Shown piece after piece: positions 51,859-60,615 of a stretch of 64,000 bases of DNA. A model generated the notes under the pieces. That model was given only the letters and a program-made list of their open reading frames with translations, was not told the origin of the DNA and did not search any database. The first letter of the stretch is position 1; each line of letters opens with the position of its first letter. The DNA is from Pedobacter sp. Leaf250 (GTDB lineage: Bacteria > Bacteroidota > Bacteroidia > Sphingobacteriales > Sphingobacteriaceae), in contig NZ_CAKLBU010000014.1 of assembly GCF_920984735.1 (NCBI RefSeq), positions 1 to 64,000 on the forward strand. Direction: 5' to 3'. The translations under genes and the position numbers were made by a program.

Positions 51859-53964
51859 ATGAACGATAATCAAAATACAAACGAAAACAAAAAACCGGGA
51901 AAGAGAATTCCTAATATCCCGAAAAAACCAAAAAAAGGACCAAAGTTTAATATTTTTTGGGTGTATGCGGCAATTATAGTTGCTATCATAGCTGCCCAGG
52001 TTTTATTTTCTGGTGATGGTGGTAAAAAAGTTGATTATCCAGAATTCGAAAGCAAAATGCTTTTGACTGGAGATGTAGAAAAACTGGTTGCTTACAAAAG
52101 TGAAGACTTAGTTAAAGTGGAAGTTTACATTAAAAAATCGGCCTTAGATAAACCCGAATACGAAAAATATAAAAGTACCAGCAGATTTTCGACAGCTAAT
52201 AGTGGCCCGATAGTATATTTCAATGCCGGTACAATGGATGGCCTGGATAAGCAATTGGCAGAATCTCAAAAAGATCTTCCAACAACACAGCCTAGAATTT
52301 TGGCAGAAAAAGATAGCCGCAGCAATCCTTTCTTAGGCTTACTAGTTAACATTGGTTTACCATTACTTTTATTAATCGGTTTCTGGATTTTTATGATGCG
52401 CAGAATGGGCGGCGGTGGCGCTGGTGGCGGTCAAATATTCAGTATTGGAAAATCGAAAGCAACACTTTTTGATAAAGAAAGTCAAGTTAACATTACTTTT
52501 AACGATGTTGCAGGCTTAGAAGAAGCTAAACAAGAAGTAATGGAAATTGTAGATTTCCTTAAAAACCCTAAAAAATATACCAACTTAGGTGGTAAAATTC
52601 CAAAAGGTGCATTACTTGTTGGTTCTCCGGGTACGGGTAAAACGCTATTGGCGAAAGCTGTAGCGGGTGAGGCGCAGGTTCCATTTTTCTCACTTTCAGG
52701 TTCTGATTTCGTAGAAATGTTTGTGGGTGTGGGTGCATCACGTGTGAGAGATTTATTTAAGCAAGCAAAAGATAAAGCACCATGTATCATCTTTATTGAT
52801 GAGGTTGATGCCATTGGCCGTGCTCGTGGAAAAAACAGTGTGATGGGTGGAAACGATGAGCGTGAAAACACACTGAACCAGTTATTGGTAGAGATGGATG
52901 GTTTTGGAACAGATTCTGGAATCATTATTCTTGCTGCGACCAACCGTCCGGATGTATTGGATTCAGCATTATTGCGTCCGGGACGTTTTGATAGACAAAT
53001 ATCTATTGACAAACCAGATTTAGTTGGTCGTGAGCATATTTTTAATGTTCACCTTAAACCAATTAAAACTGCTGAAGAAGTTGATGCTAAAAAATTATCG
53101 GCTCAAACACCTGGTTTTGCTGGTGCAGAAATTGCCAATGTTTGTAATGAGGCTGCGCTTATTGCCGCTCGTAGAAACAAAGAGCAGGTGGATATGCAGG
53201 ATTTTCAAGATGCGGTTGACCGTGTAATTGGTGGTTTAGAGAAGAAAAATAAAATTATCTCTCCAGAAGAGAAACGAATCGTTGCTTATCATGAGGCAGG
53301 TCATGCTATTGCTGGCTGGTTCTTGGAACATGCAGATCCGTTGGTTAAAGTTTCCATTGTACCACGTGGTGTTGCAGCATTAGGTTATGCGCAATATTTA
53401 CCAAAAGAACAATTCTTATATACAACAGAGCAATTAATTGATGGTATGTGCATGACGATGGGTGGCCGTGTAGCAGAGGACATTACTTTTGGTAAAATTT
53501 CTACTGGTGCGCAAAATGATTTAGAACGCATTACCAAACTTTCTTATGCCATGGTTAGTATTTATGGTATGAATGAAGCAGTTGGAAATGTTTCTTTTCA
53601 CGATCCTCAAAATGAATATAATTTCAATAAACCATATTCTGAAAAAACTTCTGAATTGATTGACGTAGAGGTTCGTAAATTGATTGGTGATGTATATATC
53701 AAAACCAAACAATTATTATTAGATAAACAAGATGGATTAGAAAAATTAGCTCAAAAATTATTGGAAAAAGAAATTTTATTCCAGGCAGATTTAGAGGAAA
53801 TTTTGGGTAAACGTCCTTTTGATACACGTACAACCTATGATGAATTTGTAAACGGTACTGGCGATCAAAGTCCGGCTGCTGAAGGCTTGATTCATGATGG
53901 TGTTAGCGATACAGATATCAATAAAGAAGTTACAGGTGTAAATCCAGCTTCGGAGAAAGAATAA
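51859..53964 (+). CDS. ftsH: ATP-dependent zinc metalloprotease FtsH
   Basis: Membrane-bound AAA+ protease that degrades misfolded and regulatory proteins. The 701 residues show a charged N-terminus, TM1 (about 33-50), a periplasmic domain, and TM2 (about 153-173). The AAA module has Walker A GSPGTGKT, Walker B CIIFIDEVDAIGR and the SRH region ATNRPDVLDSALLRPGRFD. The zinc site is AYHEAGHAIAGWF. An acidic tail ends the protein. It forms a hexamer in the inner membrane. It follows rsfS by 27 nt and ends before a hairpin. Confidence 0.98.
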   Translation: MNDNQNTNENKKPGKRIPNIPKKPKKGPKFNIFWVYAAIIVAIIAAQVLFSGDGGKKVDYPEFESKMLLTGDVEKLVAYKSEDLVKVEVYIKKSALDKPEYEKYKSTSRFSTANSGPIVYFNAGTMDGLDKQLAESQKDLPTTQPRILAEKDSRSNPFLGLLVNIGLPLLLLIGFWIFMMRRMGGGGAGGGQIFSIGKSKATLFDKESQVNITFNDVAGLEEAKQEVMEIVDFLKNPKKYTNLGGKIPKGALLVGSPGTGKTLLAKAVAGEAQVPFFSLSGSDFVEMFVGVGASRVRDLFKQAKDKAPCIIFIDEVDAIGRARGKNSVMGGNDERENTLNQLLVEMDGFGTDSGIIILAATNRPDVLDSALLRPGRFDRQISIDKPDLVGREHIFNVHLKPIKTAEEVDAKKLSAQTPGFAGAEIANVCNEAALIAARRNKEQVDMQDFQDAVDRVIGGLEKKNKIISPEEKRIVAYHEAGHAIAGWFLEHADPLVKVSIVPRGVAALGYAQYLPKEQFLYTTEQLIDGMCMTMGGRVAEDITFGKISTGAQNDLERITKLSYAMVSIYGMNEAVGNVSFHDPQNEYNFNKPYSEKTSELIDVEVRKLIGDVYIKTKQLLLDKQDGLEKLAQKLLEKEILFQADLEEILGKRPFDTRTTYDEFVNGTGDQSPAAEGLIHDGVSDTDINKEVTGVNPASEKE

Positions 53965-54010
53965 GTAGCGTATGCTTAATTGCATATAAAAACAATTATA
54001 CATAAGTTTG

Positions 54011-54039
54011 AAACCTTGAACCTCAAAAATTCAAGGTTT
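54011..54039 (+). terminator. Hairpin after ftsH
   Basis: AAACCTTGAA (54011-54020) and TTCAAGGTTT (54030-54039) pair perfectly. The T-run is interrupted, so termination may be partial. Confidence 0.6.
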
Positions 54040-54072
54040 CATCCGTTTTAAGACGGTTCATTTTATTTGATA

Positions 54073-54717
54073 ATGAAGGATAATACCACGGCAAAAGAAC
54101 AGATTTTGAAAAAAATAAGGAAGGCGCTTTTAGAGAAGCGTGAAAATCCTTATCCAAATCTTGAGGAGTATCCTTTGTACAAAAAAAATACCGAAGAGCT
54201 TGAAATATTGTTTGCAGAGCAACTAACCGCTATTTCAGGAAATTTTATCTTTTGCGAAGATGGAATTGATTTTTTTGAAAATATGCTTCAATTGGCAGAT
54301 AGGTTTAAGTGGCGAAAAATTTACTGCTGGGAACCCGAGCTTCAAGAATTTTTATCTAAGTATGAATTTCCATTTTATCAAACGGATAAAGATTTTGAAC
54401 AGGCCGAAGTAGGTATTACTTTATGTGAAGCATTAATTGCAAGAAATGGTAGCGTAATGGTTACCAATCAAAGTGCAGCGGGCAGAAGATTAAGCATTTT
54501 TCCGCATCACCATATTGTAATTGCCAGAACAAGCCAGTTGGTATTGGATTTAAAAGACGCATTTCAGCTTCTAAAAAATAAATATGGAAACCAAATTCCA
54601 TCGATGATCAGTAACATTACCGGGCCGAGTAGAACGGCTGATATTGAAAAAACCTTAGTATTGGGCGCACATGGCCCAAAGGAGTTGTTTGTGTTTTTAA
54701 TTGATGATTTTTCTTAA
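54073..54717 (+). CDS. LUD-domain (LutC/YkgG-like) protein
   Basis: A 214-aa protein of the LUD family, whose members include LutC of the lactate-utilisation iron-sulfur complex. It shows the segments ITLCEALIARNGSVMVTN and RRLSIFPHHHIVIARTSQLV, then ISNITGPSRTADIEKTLVLG with HGPKEL. No LutA or LutB partner is adjacent, and in this phylum the gene commonly follows ftsH, so a lactate role is not implied. The ATG at 54073 follows a TTTATTTG box by 3 nt; a TTG at 54067 is less likely. Confidence 0.88.
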   Translation: MKDNTTAKEQILKKIRKALLEKRENPYPNLEEYPLYKKNTEELEILFAEQLTAISGNFIFCEDGIDFFENMLQLADRFKWRKIYCWEPELQEFLSKYEFPFYQTDKDFEQAEVGITLCEALIARNGSVMVTNQSAAGRRLSIFPHHHIVIARTSQLVLDLKDAFQLLKNKYGNQIPSMISNITGPSRTADIEKTLVLGAHGPKELFVFLIDDFS

Positions 54718-54789
54718 AAAATTTCCGTTTCTAATTTATTAACCATAGTTTTATACTACATACCGTTTTAGTATGCGGTATTATAATTT

Positions 54790-55869
54790 ATGAGCAAAGT
54801 AATAAATACGGTAATTGCCGGTACAGGAAGTTATATCCCTGAAAATATTATATCTGGTAACGAATTCTTAAATTCAACTTTTTTCGAGAACGGAACACAG
54901 CTCGAAAAAGAGAATTCTGAGATTATCCATAAGTTTTCCGAAATCACTGAAATCGTGGAGCGCAGATATGCTTGTCCAGAACAATTGAGCAATCATATTG
55001 GAGCCAAAGCGGCCGAAAAAGCAATTGAAAATGCCGGTATTGATAAAGAAACCTTAGATTATATTATCTTTTGCCATAATTTTGGAGATATTCCACTCGG
55101 AAGCAACCGTACTGATATTTTGCCTTCTTTGGCCTCAAAAGTAAAACAACATTTAGGTATTGTTAATCCTGATTGTGTGGCTTACGATATCATATTTGGA
55201 TGTCCGGGGTGGGTACAGGGTTCTATACAAGCAGATTATTATATCAAAAGTGGTGATGCCAAAAGCGTAATGGTTATTGGCGCAGAAACCTTAAGCAGAA
55301 TTATCGACCCACACGATCGCGACAGCATGATTTTCTCTGATGGTGCAGGAGCCGTAATATTCCAGGCACAAGAAGAAGAGGACGAAAAGAAAGGGATTCT
55401 GGCGCACAAAACTGAAACGCATGCCGTAAACTATGGCAATCTCCTAACTATGGGCAAGGGTTATCATCCCGAAGAAAACAGTGGAAATTATTACCTTAAA
55501 ATGAATGGGCGCAAACTTTATGAGTTTGCTGTGGTACAGGTTCCGCAGGTAATTAAAAAAGCGATCGATAAAGCAGGGCTAAGCGTTGATGATGTAAACA
55601 TCGTCTTTGTACACCAAGCCAACGGAAAAATGGATACTGCAATTATGAAACGTTTGTTTAAGCTTTATGGTAAAGATACCGTACCTGAAAATTTAGTTCC
55701 CATGACGATTTCCTGGCTGGGCAATAGCTCTGTAGCTACAGTACCAACCTTATTAGATTTGGTTTTAAAAGAGCAAGTTAAGGGTTACAAAGTGAAAGCT
55801 GGAGATGTTGCTGTCTTTGCATCAGTTGGTGCAGGCATGCATATTAATGCTTTTATTTATCGTTTTTAA
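54790..55869 (+). CDS. 3-oxoacyl-ACP synthase III-type enzyme
   Basis: A 359-aa thiolase-fold condensing enzyme of the KAS III group. The catalytic triad is visible: C138 in DIIFGCPGWVQGSIQA, H275 in NIVFVHQANGKMD and N312 in WLGNSSVATVPTLL. FabH starts fatty acid synthesis, but Bacteroidota carry several paralogues and this one may serve another pathway. It stands alone, and its last 4 nt overlap the end of a convergent TPR gene. Confidence 0.88.
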   Translation: MSKVINTVIAGTGSYIPENIISGNEFLNSTFFENGTQLEKENSEIIHKFSEITEIVERRYACPEQLSNHIGAKAAEKAIENAGIDKETLDYIIFCHNFGDIPLGSNRTDILPSLASKVKQHLGIVNPDCVAYDIIFGCPGWVQGSIQADYYIKSGDAKSVMVIGAETLSRIIDPHDRDSMIFSDGAGAVIFQAQEEEDEKKGILAHKTETHAVNYGNLLTMGKGYHPEENSGNYYLKMNGRKLYEFAVVQVPQVIKKAIDKAGLSVDDVNIVFVHQANGKMDTAIMKRLFKLYGKDTVPENLVPMTISWLGNSSVATVPTLLDLVLKEQVKGYKVKAGDVAVFASVGAGMHINAFIYRF

Positions 55870-57353
55870 TTAGCTAAACGTTTTAATCCTGCTTTAGCCT
55901 GGCTTTCTATGCTGTTCTCATATTCATGATTTTTCATGGCAATGGCTGTATTGAAAGCGTCCTTAGCTTTTACTGTATTTTTACGTTTTTCGTACACTTT
56001 GCCCATTTGTAGAGCGGCATTTGCGGCAAAATAATATTTTAAATTTTTCCCTTGATTAATTGTTGCTTGGTAGGCGCTCAAAGCTTCATCATCTTTACCC
56101 AAATCATCGTATATTCTTCCCAAACGGTAACTGTACTCAGCTTTATCCTTATCTGATGAAAAGTCATCGGCTTTTTTGCCATCAAGGATTTGCAGCGCCT
56201 TCGTTAAATAACCACCATCAAACAATAACCTTGCTTTCAACAATTCTATTGACGGTTGCGGCGCAGACGCTTCATTTTTCGCCTGTTTATCTTTTTCATT
56301 ATAAGTGTAACCATTATTAATGGCCTTTGCGATAAAGGTTGAATATCCATTTTTATCGCCTTTTAAAAGCGCAATCCATGCCAGATGAAGGTTAGCGTCT
56401 TTAATATAACTTACGCCCTTGTTGGTGCTTAAAAAACGATTAAAGTAAGTGCCTGCATTTAAATCCAATTTGTTTAAATGAGCAACGCCTTCCAAATAAT
56501 CCAGATAGGGGAAAGGTTGATAAAGTGCTCCTTCTGGCTTTTTTGCAAGAATGGCAATTGCCTCATCATTATGTGCATTTTTAATGCAAACATAGCTTCG
56601 CAAATAACTTTTCAATAAGCTGGTATCAGCAATTCGATCGGTGTATTTCATCGTTTTCGAATAAGCTGCAGTGCTGTGGGCAACATCACTTAATACATAA
56701 GAATAGTAAAAAACTACTTCTTCATAAAAGGGCTCATACGATGATTTTGGCAAATTATCAGCCAGCTTCTCGAACATATTTAAGCCTGTTTGAAGATTTC
56801 CCCTTATTCCAAAAGTTGATAAAGTACTTTTTAATGCTCCATCTGGAAGGTTTCCTAGTACAGCATTAATTAAACCCAATCCTTTCATATTTAAATGAAA
56901 ACCAGGGAACTTTTTTACGTTATCTTGCAGCAATCCGTTGGCCTTTTTTATTTCCATGGCCGCATTAAAATATTCTCCAAACCGCCCGCGAATTAATGCC
57001 CATTGTAAATTGATTTCAGCCTGTGCATATAAATAATATGGAGAGCTTTTATCATCATCACTTATTTGATCCAACCGGGATGATTTATTACCTTTTAAAC
57101 GATCAAAATCTGCTTTGCTTTCAGAGGTTAAAACGGTAAAATAATCGACATAATTTTCTAATAGTGGAATGATGGAATTGTTAGGATGCTGCTTCTTCTC
57201 AGTAGAAATGTAAGCCCTTGCGTTGCCTAATTTAAGTTCGAAGATACTTTTATAAGCGTTTAAACAATTGGCATTAAAATCAAAGTTTGCGAATAGCGAA
57301 AGTGGAAAAACCAGTAATAGTGAAAACGTAAATAAGCGCAACGATTTAATCAT
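55866..57353 (-). CDS. Exported TPR protein
   Basis: A 495-aa protein with a signal peptide (ending PLSLFA) and helical repeats throughout. Clear TPR units lie in the C-terminal part, for example KALQILDGKKADDFSSDKDK, YSYRLGRIYDDLGKDDEALS and AALQMGKVYEKRKNTVKAKD. It is probably periplasmic; the partner is unknown. Its 3' end overlaps that of the KAS III gene by 4 nt. Confidence 0.85.
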   Translation of the reverse strand: MIKSLRLFTFSLLLVFPLSLFANFDFNANCLNAYKSIFELKLGNARAYISTEKKQHPNNSIIPLLENYVDYFTVLTSESKADFDRLKGNKSSRLDQISDDDKSSPYYLYAQAEINLQWALIRGRFGEYFNAAMEIKKANGLLQDNVKKFPGFHLNMKGLGLINAVLGNLPDGALKSTLSTFGIRGNLQTGLNMFEKLADNLPKSSYEPFYEEVVFYYSYVLSDVAHSTAAYSKTMKYTDRIADTSLLKSYLRSYVCIKNAHNDEAIAILAKKPEGALYQPFPYLDYLEGVAHLNKLDLNAGTYFNRFLSTNKGVSYIKDANLHLAWIALLKGDKNGYSTFIAKAINNGYTYNEKDKQAKNEASAPQPSIELLKARLLFDGGYLTKALQILDGKKADDFSSDKDKAEYSYRLGRIYDDLGKDDEALSAYQATINQGKNLKYYFAANAALQMGKVYEKRKNTVKAKDAFNTAIAMKNHEYENSIESQAKAGLKRLAN

Positions 57354-57456
57354 TTGGATGAGTATTCTTTGAATCCTTTTTGCAGCAATTGGATTTCAAA
57401 TTTTTAATAAATATTTACATTAACGCTTAAATATCATTCTTGTTTTGCGTATAAAC

Positions 57457-57489
57457 AAAAAACGTCCTGATTTTCATCAGAACGTTTTT
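57457..57489 (-). terminator. Terminator after the zinc-ribbon gene
   Basis: AAAAAACGT (57457-57465) and ACGTTTTT (57482-57489) form the outer stem with CTGAT/ATCAG inside and one mismatch. On the minus strand it ends in a T-run. Confidence 0.75.
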
Positions 57490-57509
57490 AAAATTTTTTA
57501 AGCAATGTA

Positions 57510-58253
57510 TTAAGCTTCTGCTACTTCGTGAGTTAAAGCCTCATCAACCAAAATACGACCACAGTGTTCGCAAACGATAATTTTTTTACGTTGACGAATA
57601 TCCAACTGGCGTTGAGGTGGAATTTGGTTAAAACAACCTGAACAAGAATCGCGGTCAATAGTTACAACTGCCAAACCGTTAATTGCATTTTTGCGTAAAC
57701 GTTTGTAAGCAATTAATAATCTTTCGTCGATAGTTGGCTCTGCCTTATCAGCTTTCTTTTGTAAATCCTGCTCATCTTTTTCAGTTTCAGCAGTAATTAC
57801 ATCAAGTTCGCCCTTTTTAATATCTAAATCTTTTTTTCTGCCATCTAGCTCAGCTTTGGCAGCTTCGTAGATTTCAGTTTTAGAAGTGATTTCGAAACCA
57901 TGTTCTTTGATTTTCTTTTCAGAAACCTGGATATCTAAACCTTGAATTTCAATTTCTTTAGTTAAAGCATCGTATTCACGGTTATTTTTAACTTCTTTTA
58001 ATTGAGTATCGTATCTTTTGATTGCTGCTTGAGCATCTTTGATTGTATTTTTACGGTTTACGATTGAATCCTCAAGATCATCAAGTTCGCCTTTAATTTT
58101 TGAAATTCTAGTTTCTAATCCTAAAACATCATCTTCTAAATCGGCTACCTCCATTGGTAATTCGCCACGTACCTGACGGATTTTATCAATTTTTGTGTGG
58201 ATATTTTGTAATTCGTATAAAGCTTTTAGCTTTTGTTCTACGGTTTGTTCCAT
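57510..58253 (-). CDS. Coiled-coil zinc-ribbon protein (CT398-like)
   Basis: A 247-aa protein. A long coiled coil (about 1-180, rich in Glu/Lys heptads) ends in a C4 zinc ribbon with CSGCFNQIPPQRQ and VCEHCGRIL. This is the architecture of the CT398/zf-RING_7 family, suggested to bind RNA or assist other proteins; the function is not settled. Its ATG overlaps the stop of the Nif3 gene (TAATG), so the two are translationally coupled, an arrangement I recall from other genomes. Confidence 0.88.
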   Translation of the reverse strand: MEQTVEQKLKALYELQNIHTKIDKIRQVRGELPMEVADLEDDVLGLETRISKIKGELDDLEDSIVNRKNTIKDAQAAIKRYDTQLKEVKNNREYDALTKEIEIQGLDIQVSEKKIKEHGFEITSKTEIYEAAKAELDGRKKDLDIKKGELDVITAETEKDEQDLQKKADKAEPTIDERLLIAYKRLRKNAINGLAVVTIDRDSCSGCFNQIPPQRQLDIRQRKKIIVCEHCGRILVDEALTHEVAEA

Positions 58254-59350
58254 TAAAACAAGTAATTTATGGGGTTTGTATTTTGCTCCGTTAAACGGAT
58301 TGCAAAGTTAGTAAATTTTTTCTGAATAATTTCAAGCAATAAATTTGAGGTAAATTGTTCAGTTTCAAAGTGTCCAATGTCGGCAATGATGATTTTTTCT
58401 TCCGCATCGAAAAACTCATGGTATTTAAAATCGGCGGTGATAAAGGCATCTGCTCCGGCGGCAATGGCCTCTTTTAAAAGGAAACTTCCAGAGCCACCAC
58501 AAACAGCCACTTTTTTAATCCTTTTACCAATTACATCGGTGTGCCTAACCACTTTAGCCTGCATCCGGTCTTTAACTAAATGTAGAAAATCATAGGCATC
58601 CATATCGTATTCCAGCCAGCCTACCATTCCTAATCCAACCATTTCATGTTTATTTTCGAGTTGATAAATATCATAGGCGACCTCTTCATAAGGATGATTT
58701 TCGAAAAGTGCTACCAATATTTTTCGCTCAACTTGGGTGGGATAAACCATTTCGATCCGAACTTCCTGTTCACGGTGGCGTATCCCCCTTTCGCCTACAA
58801 AAGGATCAGACGCTTCGTTTCCTTTAAATGTTCCAATTCCATCGGCATTAAAGCTACATTCGCTATAATTTCCAATGTTACCGGCGCCGGCATAAAACAA
58901 AGCAGAACGTAATTGCTCGGCTTGTGCATGCGGACAATAAGTAACCAGCTTTTTTAGAATTCCTGTTTTTGGGGAAAGTACTTTCGTTCCCGTCAAGCCT
59001 AAGCGCTTGCATATTTGAGCATTTACACCTGTATGAATCGAATCCAAATTGGTATGAATGGCATACAAAGCGATGTTATTTTTGATGGCTTTTAACACTA
59101 CCCGCTCCACATAATTTTTTCCATTAAGTTTTTTTAACCCTTTAAAAACAATTGGGTGATGGGTAATGATGAGGTTACATCCTGTTGAGATCGCTTCATC
59201 AACAATTGATTCTATACAATCTAAAGCCACTAACGCCGCCCGAACATCCATATTTGGATCGCCAACTATTAAGCCCGAATTATCGTAATCTTCCTGATAA
59301 TTTAATGGCGCAATGCTTTCCAGATAATTAGTTATTTCTGATAATCTCAT
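58253..59350 (-). CDS. Nif3-like dinuclear metal centre protein
   Basis: A 365-aa protein of the Nif3/YbgI family (NIF3, DUF34), a toroidal hexamer with a two-metal site. It shows DNSGLIVGDPN, LIITHHPIVFKGLKKL, YAIHTNLDSIHTGVN and the C-terminal ADIGHFETEQF. A PII-like domain is inserted in the middle (about 130-230), as in the longer members. Some are annotated GTP cyclohydrolase I type 2, but the true role is uncertain. It has a TATCTTTA box 4 nt before its ATG. Confidence 0.93.
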   Translation of the reverse strand: MRLSEITNYLESIAPLNYQEDYDNSGLIVGDPNMDVRAALVALDCIESIVDEAISTGCNLIITHHPIVFKGLKKLNGKNYVERVVLKAIKNNIALYAIHTNLDSIHTGVNAQICKRLGLTGTKVLSPKTGILKKLVTYCPHAQAEQLRSALFYAGAGNIGNYSECSFNADGIGTFKGNEASDPFVGERGIRHREQEVRIEMVYPTQVERKILVALFENHPYEEVAYDIYQLENKHEMVGLGMVGWLEYDMDAYDFLHLVKDRMQAKVVRHTDVIGKRIKKVAVCGGSGSFLLKEAIAAGADAFITADFKYHEFFDAEEKIIIADIGHFETEQFTSNLLLEIIQKKFTNFAIRLTEQNTNPINYLF

Positions 59351-59354
59351 GGTA

Positions 59355-59362
59355 TAAAGATA
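59355..59362 (-). promoter_or_regulatory. -7 box of the Nif3-like gene
   Basis: TATCTTTA on the minus strand, 4 nt before the ATG at 59350, implying a near-leaderless mRNA. Confidence 0.45.
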
Positions 59363-59426
59363 TGTAATTTGAGGTTTTTTGTTTGTGGTTTTTTTTGATA
59401 GTAAAAAAGGGAATTATCAATCCAAT

Positions 59427-59460
59427 CGTCATTTCGAGCGATGCCGAGAAATCTTTTTAA
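59427..59460. repeat. Partial arm of the CGTCATTTCGA hairpin family
   Basis: CGTCATTTCGAGCGATGCCG followed by AGAAATCTTTTTAA matches the left arm of the hairpin at 43567-43658. No right arm is found nearby, so it is truncated. No supportable gene lies in 59351-59746. Confidence 0.65.
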
Positions 59461-59566
59461 GTCGAACTGCAATGTTCAAAGATTTACCTGTTCCGCTGCG
59501 CTTCAATCAAGATGATGGCAAGCTTAAAACGCTAAGTTTTAACCATGCGCTGCAATCTTTGCCATC

Positions 59567-59673
59567 TAAACCCGATAGTAACGAAAAGCCCGCCCCGATT
59601 TTTCTTCGGGTGCGGACTTGTAGTGTATAGCGGGACAAACATTAAAAAAAGATGCTGTCTTTGCTTTCCAAAA
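59567..59673 (+). repeat. Dispersed AAACCCGAT-family element, copy 5
   Basis: It starts TAAACCCGATAGTAACG, has CCCCGATTTTTCTTCGGG as internal hairpin and AGCGGGACAAAC as a box, and ends GCTTTCCAAAAG. It is close to the copy at 46857 in its left two thirds. Confidence 0.7.
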
Positions 59674-59746
59674 GAATTATTTTCAAAACTTACGAAGTCT
59701 CCTAACGCCCGCTTCCCTTGAAACTTCGTGAGTTAAGATGAATTAA

Positions 59747-60124
59747 TTATGCCTGCTGAAATCCGCCGCCCATTCTTACCATTTGTAAGCTTTCGAAAAC
59801 TGCTTTCTGGTTGTACTCAAATGCCAGGCTTTTGTGGTTAATCACATCTACAATGGTACCAATTGCACATAAACCACCGGTAAAGAAATATAAAATCCCC
59901 ATACCAATTTGTCCGATTACAAAACGGTGGATTCCGGCGAAGCCTAAAAATCCGATTAAGGCAAGCAATAAAATTTCTGATGGTTGCTTTCTGCGGCTAC
60001 CGTAAATCATTAAGAAGTTACGCAATTGCTGCTCGTTTAACCCTGTTGTTGCTTGTTGTAAGTAGGCGTATTCTTCTGGCGTTATACCTGGTAACGACAT
60101 TAAAGGCGATTGAAATATATCCAT
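59747..60124 (-). CDS. TM2-domain protein
   Basis: A 125-aa protein. A cytosolic N-terminal helix (about 10-45) precedes two membrane helices joined by a short turn: LLALIGFLGFAGIHRFVIGQ and GILYFFTGGLCAIGTIVDVI. This is the TM2 signature with the conserved Asp near the end of the second helix. The function of the family is unknown. It follows a DUF2752 gene by 5 nt on the same strand. Confidence 0.9.
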   Translation of the reverse strand: MDIFQSPLMSLPGITPEEYAYLQQATTGLNEQQLRNFLMIYGSRRKQPSEILLLALIGFLGFAGIHRFVIGQIGMGILYFFTGGLCAIGTIVDVINHKSLAFEYNQKAVFESLQMVRMGGGFQQA

Positions 60125-60129
60125 GGTTT

Positions 60130-60432
60130 CTATGTATTTGTTGTTTGAATTTTAAACTTATTTCTATTTTTTATCAATGTATAAATTCTATAAATTATAA
60201 TTAAAAGTGCTGGAAAGCCAAACCAGTGTTGGGAAAAGCTTTCGGTAAAACGACCATGAAATATATGGCTTATCGACCTCCCCAAACCGCATCCCGGACA
60301 CCAACCCTCGTAACCTAAATTGGCCAGCGGACAAAGTGTAAAGTGATGCTCATGACCATTAGCTGTTGCCAATAACACTAAAGCTGTCAGCCAGAACATG
60401 AGTTCTAGAGGAAAGTTTTTAATGTGTTTCAT
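60130..60432 (-). CDS. DUF2752 membrane protein
   Basis: A 100-aa protein with a first hydrophobic helix (about 7-25), the DUF2752 signature CPLANLGYEGWCPGCGLGRS, and a second helix (about 68-87). The cysteine motif CPxCGxxR is diagnostic. The role is unknown. It is followed by a TM2-domain gene 5 nt away, so the two probably form an operon. Confidence 0.88.
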   Translation of the reverse strand: MKHIKNFPLELMFWLTALVLLATANGHEHHFTLCPLANLGYEGWCPGCGLGRSISHIFHGRFTESFSQHWFGFPALLIIIYRIYTLIKNRNKFKIQTTNT

Positions 60433-60576
60433 GCTTTCAATTTATATGTTTTAGAGGATTTACCAGAAGCTTTGTTACTGAAATATACGTTTATTCGACG
60501 AACCGTAAATTTAAACCGACGAATTAAGAATGGAACACGAGAAACTACACACAAACTTAAAAAACCTTTAACAAAG

Positions 60577-60611
60577 TTTGCGGTTAAATAGAAAAGATAA
60601 GCTTATTTTTG
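60577..60611 (+). promoter_or_regulatory. mfd promoter, TTTG-N23-TATTTTTG
   Basis: TTTG (60577-60580) and TATTTTTG (60604-60611) are 23 nt apart. The -7 box ends 4 nt before the TTG start of mfd, so the transcript should have almost no leader. Confidence 0.65.
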
Positions 60612-60615
60612 TGCC

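Noticed and set aside
59379-59630. 83-codon frame between Nif3 and TM2 genes
   Set aside because: It is made of two dispersed repeat elements (59427-59460 and 59567-59673).
60477-60527. ACTGAAATA (60477), ACGAACCGT (60498) and ACGAATTAA (60519) at exact 21-bp spacing upstream of mfd
   Set aside because: Spacing fits the LytTR-like arrays but the boxes match poorly and no -7 element lies 40-41 bp after the last one. The mfd promoter is 85 bp away. Treated as chance until a genome-wide scan says otherwise.
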